Below are positions 5,617 through 6,040 of a stretch of DNA of 6,040 bases, piece by piece. Positions within the stretch are counted from its first letter, which is position 1, and each line of letters opens with the position of its first letter. Made by a program: the position numbers and the translations under genes. The notes beneath the pieces are model-generated. The model saw only the letters and a list, made by a program, of their open reading frames with translations, was not told the origin of the DNA and searched no databases. Source of the DNA: Bacteroidales bacterium (GTDB lineage Bacteria; Bacteroidota; Bacteroidia; Bacteroidales; UBA3824); contig JAFXMJ010000449.1 in assembly GCA_017530465.1 (NCBI GenBank), forward strand, positions 1 to 6,040, written 5' to 3'.

Positions 5617-6040
5617 CTAACCGAAATACTTTTCGATTATCACCTCTATTTCATTCGTACCCAGCGGATTTGCGGAAGTCTCCTCTGTAATAATGAGATT
5701 GTCGCCCAAAAATATGCCGTTTTTCATCATTTCTTTCAGCCTTGATACCGATTGCGTGGCATACTGCCTGTCATCCATCATTCCCCTGTGTTCCCAGAAG
5801 ATTTCTTTTCTTGTCTTCACATTCAGCACCGTAAAATCCGGATGTATGATATTTCCGTTATTCAATTGCATCGGACGCTCATATTTGTACGGAATGTTTC
5901 TCGCAAAAAGTGCGTTTGCAATGTTCAATTCCGACTTTGATCTCACTCTTTCTTTTTTATTTGTTTCGAAAAACGGCAGTTGGTCATTAACTGCCTTTCC
6001 GACATATGGCGTACTCAACCATTTGGCCGCATAATCCTCG
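5617..6040 (-). CDS. Predicted PD-(D/E)xK-type nuclease-like protein, C-terminal part (runs off the right edge)
   Basis: The frame is open to the window edge: codons before the TTG at 6018 read EDYAAKW and join smoothly to LSTPYVGKAV, so the true start lies beyond 6040 and TTG is not the start. About 140 residues are visible, ending at TAG 5617-5619. The core resembles a family of uncharacterised proteins common in gut Firmicutes and also seen elsewhere: RVRSKSE, then PYKYERP, HPDF, EIFWEHRGMMDD, a KNGIF segment, and NLIITEET near the end. The order Glu (in KSE), Asp (in HPDF), Glu (in EIFWEH) fits a PD-(D/E)xK endonuclease fold, with the usual lysine replaced. No target or partner can be read from the sequence. 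Its base composition is poorer in G/C than the operon (22/60 in 5941-6000). It is separated from the operon by a promoter, so it probably belongs to another transcription unit. The nuclease assignment is by motif pattern only. Confidence 0.68.
   Translation of the reverse strand, partial: EDYAAKWLSTPYVGKAVNDQLPFFETNKKERVRSKSELNIANALFARNIPYKYERPMQLNNGNIIHPDFTVLNVKTRKEIFWEHRGMMDDRQYATQSVSRLKEMMKNGIFLGDNLIITEETSANPLGTNEIEVIIEKYFG

Noticed and set aside
5617..6018. TTG at 6018 as the start of the nuclease-like gene
   Set aside because: The frame stays open to the window edge and the upstream codons (EDYAAKW) continue naturally, so the gene starts outside the window.
1..6040. CRISPR array, tRNA, rRNA or insertion-sequence ends
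   Set aside because: No regularly spaced repeats, no cloverleaf-like segment, no transposase and no terminal inverted repeats were seen; the only short direct repeats are inside coding linkers.

Overview
The window holds six genes, all on the minus strand, so transcription runs from right to left. The organism is most likely a member of the Bacteroidota. The support is indirect: none of the internal gene starts has an AGGAGG-type Shine-Dalgarno sequence and the leaders are A-rich instead. The tightly packed kinase/phosphatase operon and the RecJ sequence also look Bacteroidales-like to me. No ribosomal RNA or other decisive marker is present.

In transcription order the layout is as follows. 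(a) 6040-5617: the C-terminal part of a predicted PD-(D/E)xK-type nuclease-like protein, entering from outside the window. (b) 5616-5546: a 71-base AT-rich gap containing a strong sigma70-like -35 box; the -10 box lies just inside the next ORF. (c) 5545-5030: a small protein with a textbook leucine zipper and a beta-rich C-terminal domain, whose N-terminus is questionable. (d) 5011-3314: a membrane-anchored Ser/Thr protein kinase with a C-terminal SH3b domain. (e) 3300-2515: a soluble PP2C-type phosphatase. (f) 2485-1001: a divergent Hsp70/actin-fold protein with degraded nucleotide-binding loops. (g) 994-1: the N-terminal 331 codons of RecJ exonuclease, running off the left edge. Gaps between genes (c) to (g) are 18, 13, 29 and 6 bases, so they look like one operon. 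No stretch over 300 bases lacks a gene.

The central idea is a phospho-signalling module. It has a kinase that could sense the envelope through its extracytoplasmic SH3b domain, a matching phosphatase, a probable pseudo-Hsp70 scaffold or substrate, and a dimerising coiled-coil partner. The kinase and the Hsp70-like protein share a short linker motif (DSEGT in an Ala/Pro-rich context). The kinase also carries the same helical module on both sides of its catalytic domain. The module is apparently co-transcribed with recJ, a DNA-repair gene; whether this is functional or only positional cannot be told here.

The right end differs. From about 5,500 onward the base composition falls: hand-counted 60-base blocks give 30-43% GC there, against 48-62% in blocks to the left. 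The promoter looks more Firmicutes-like, and the leucine-zipper gene has an awkward start next to a run of nine T. This suggests an acquired segment, a rearrangement or an assembly junction near the 5' end of the operon.
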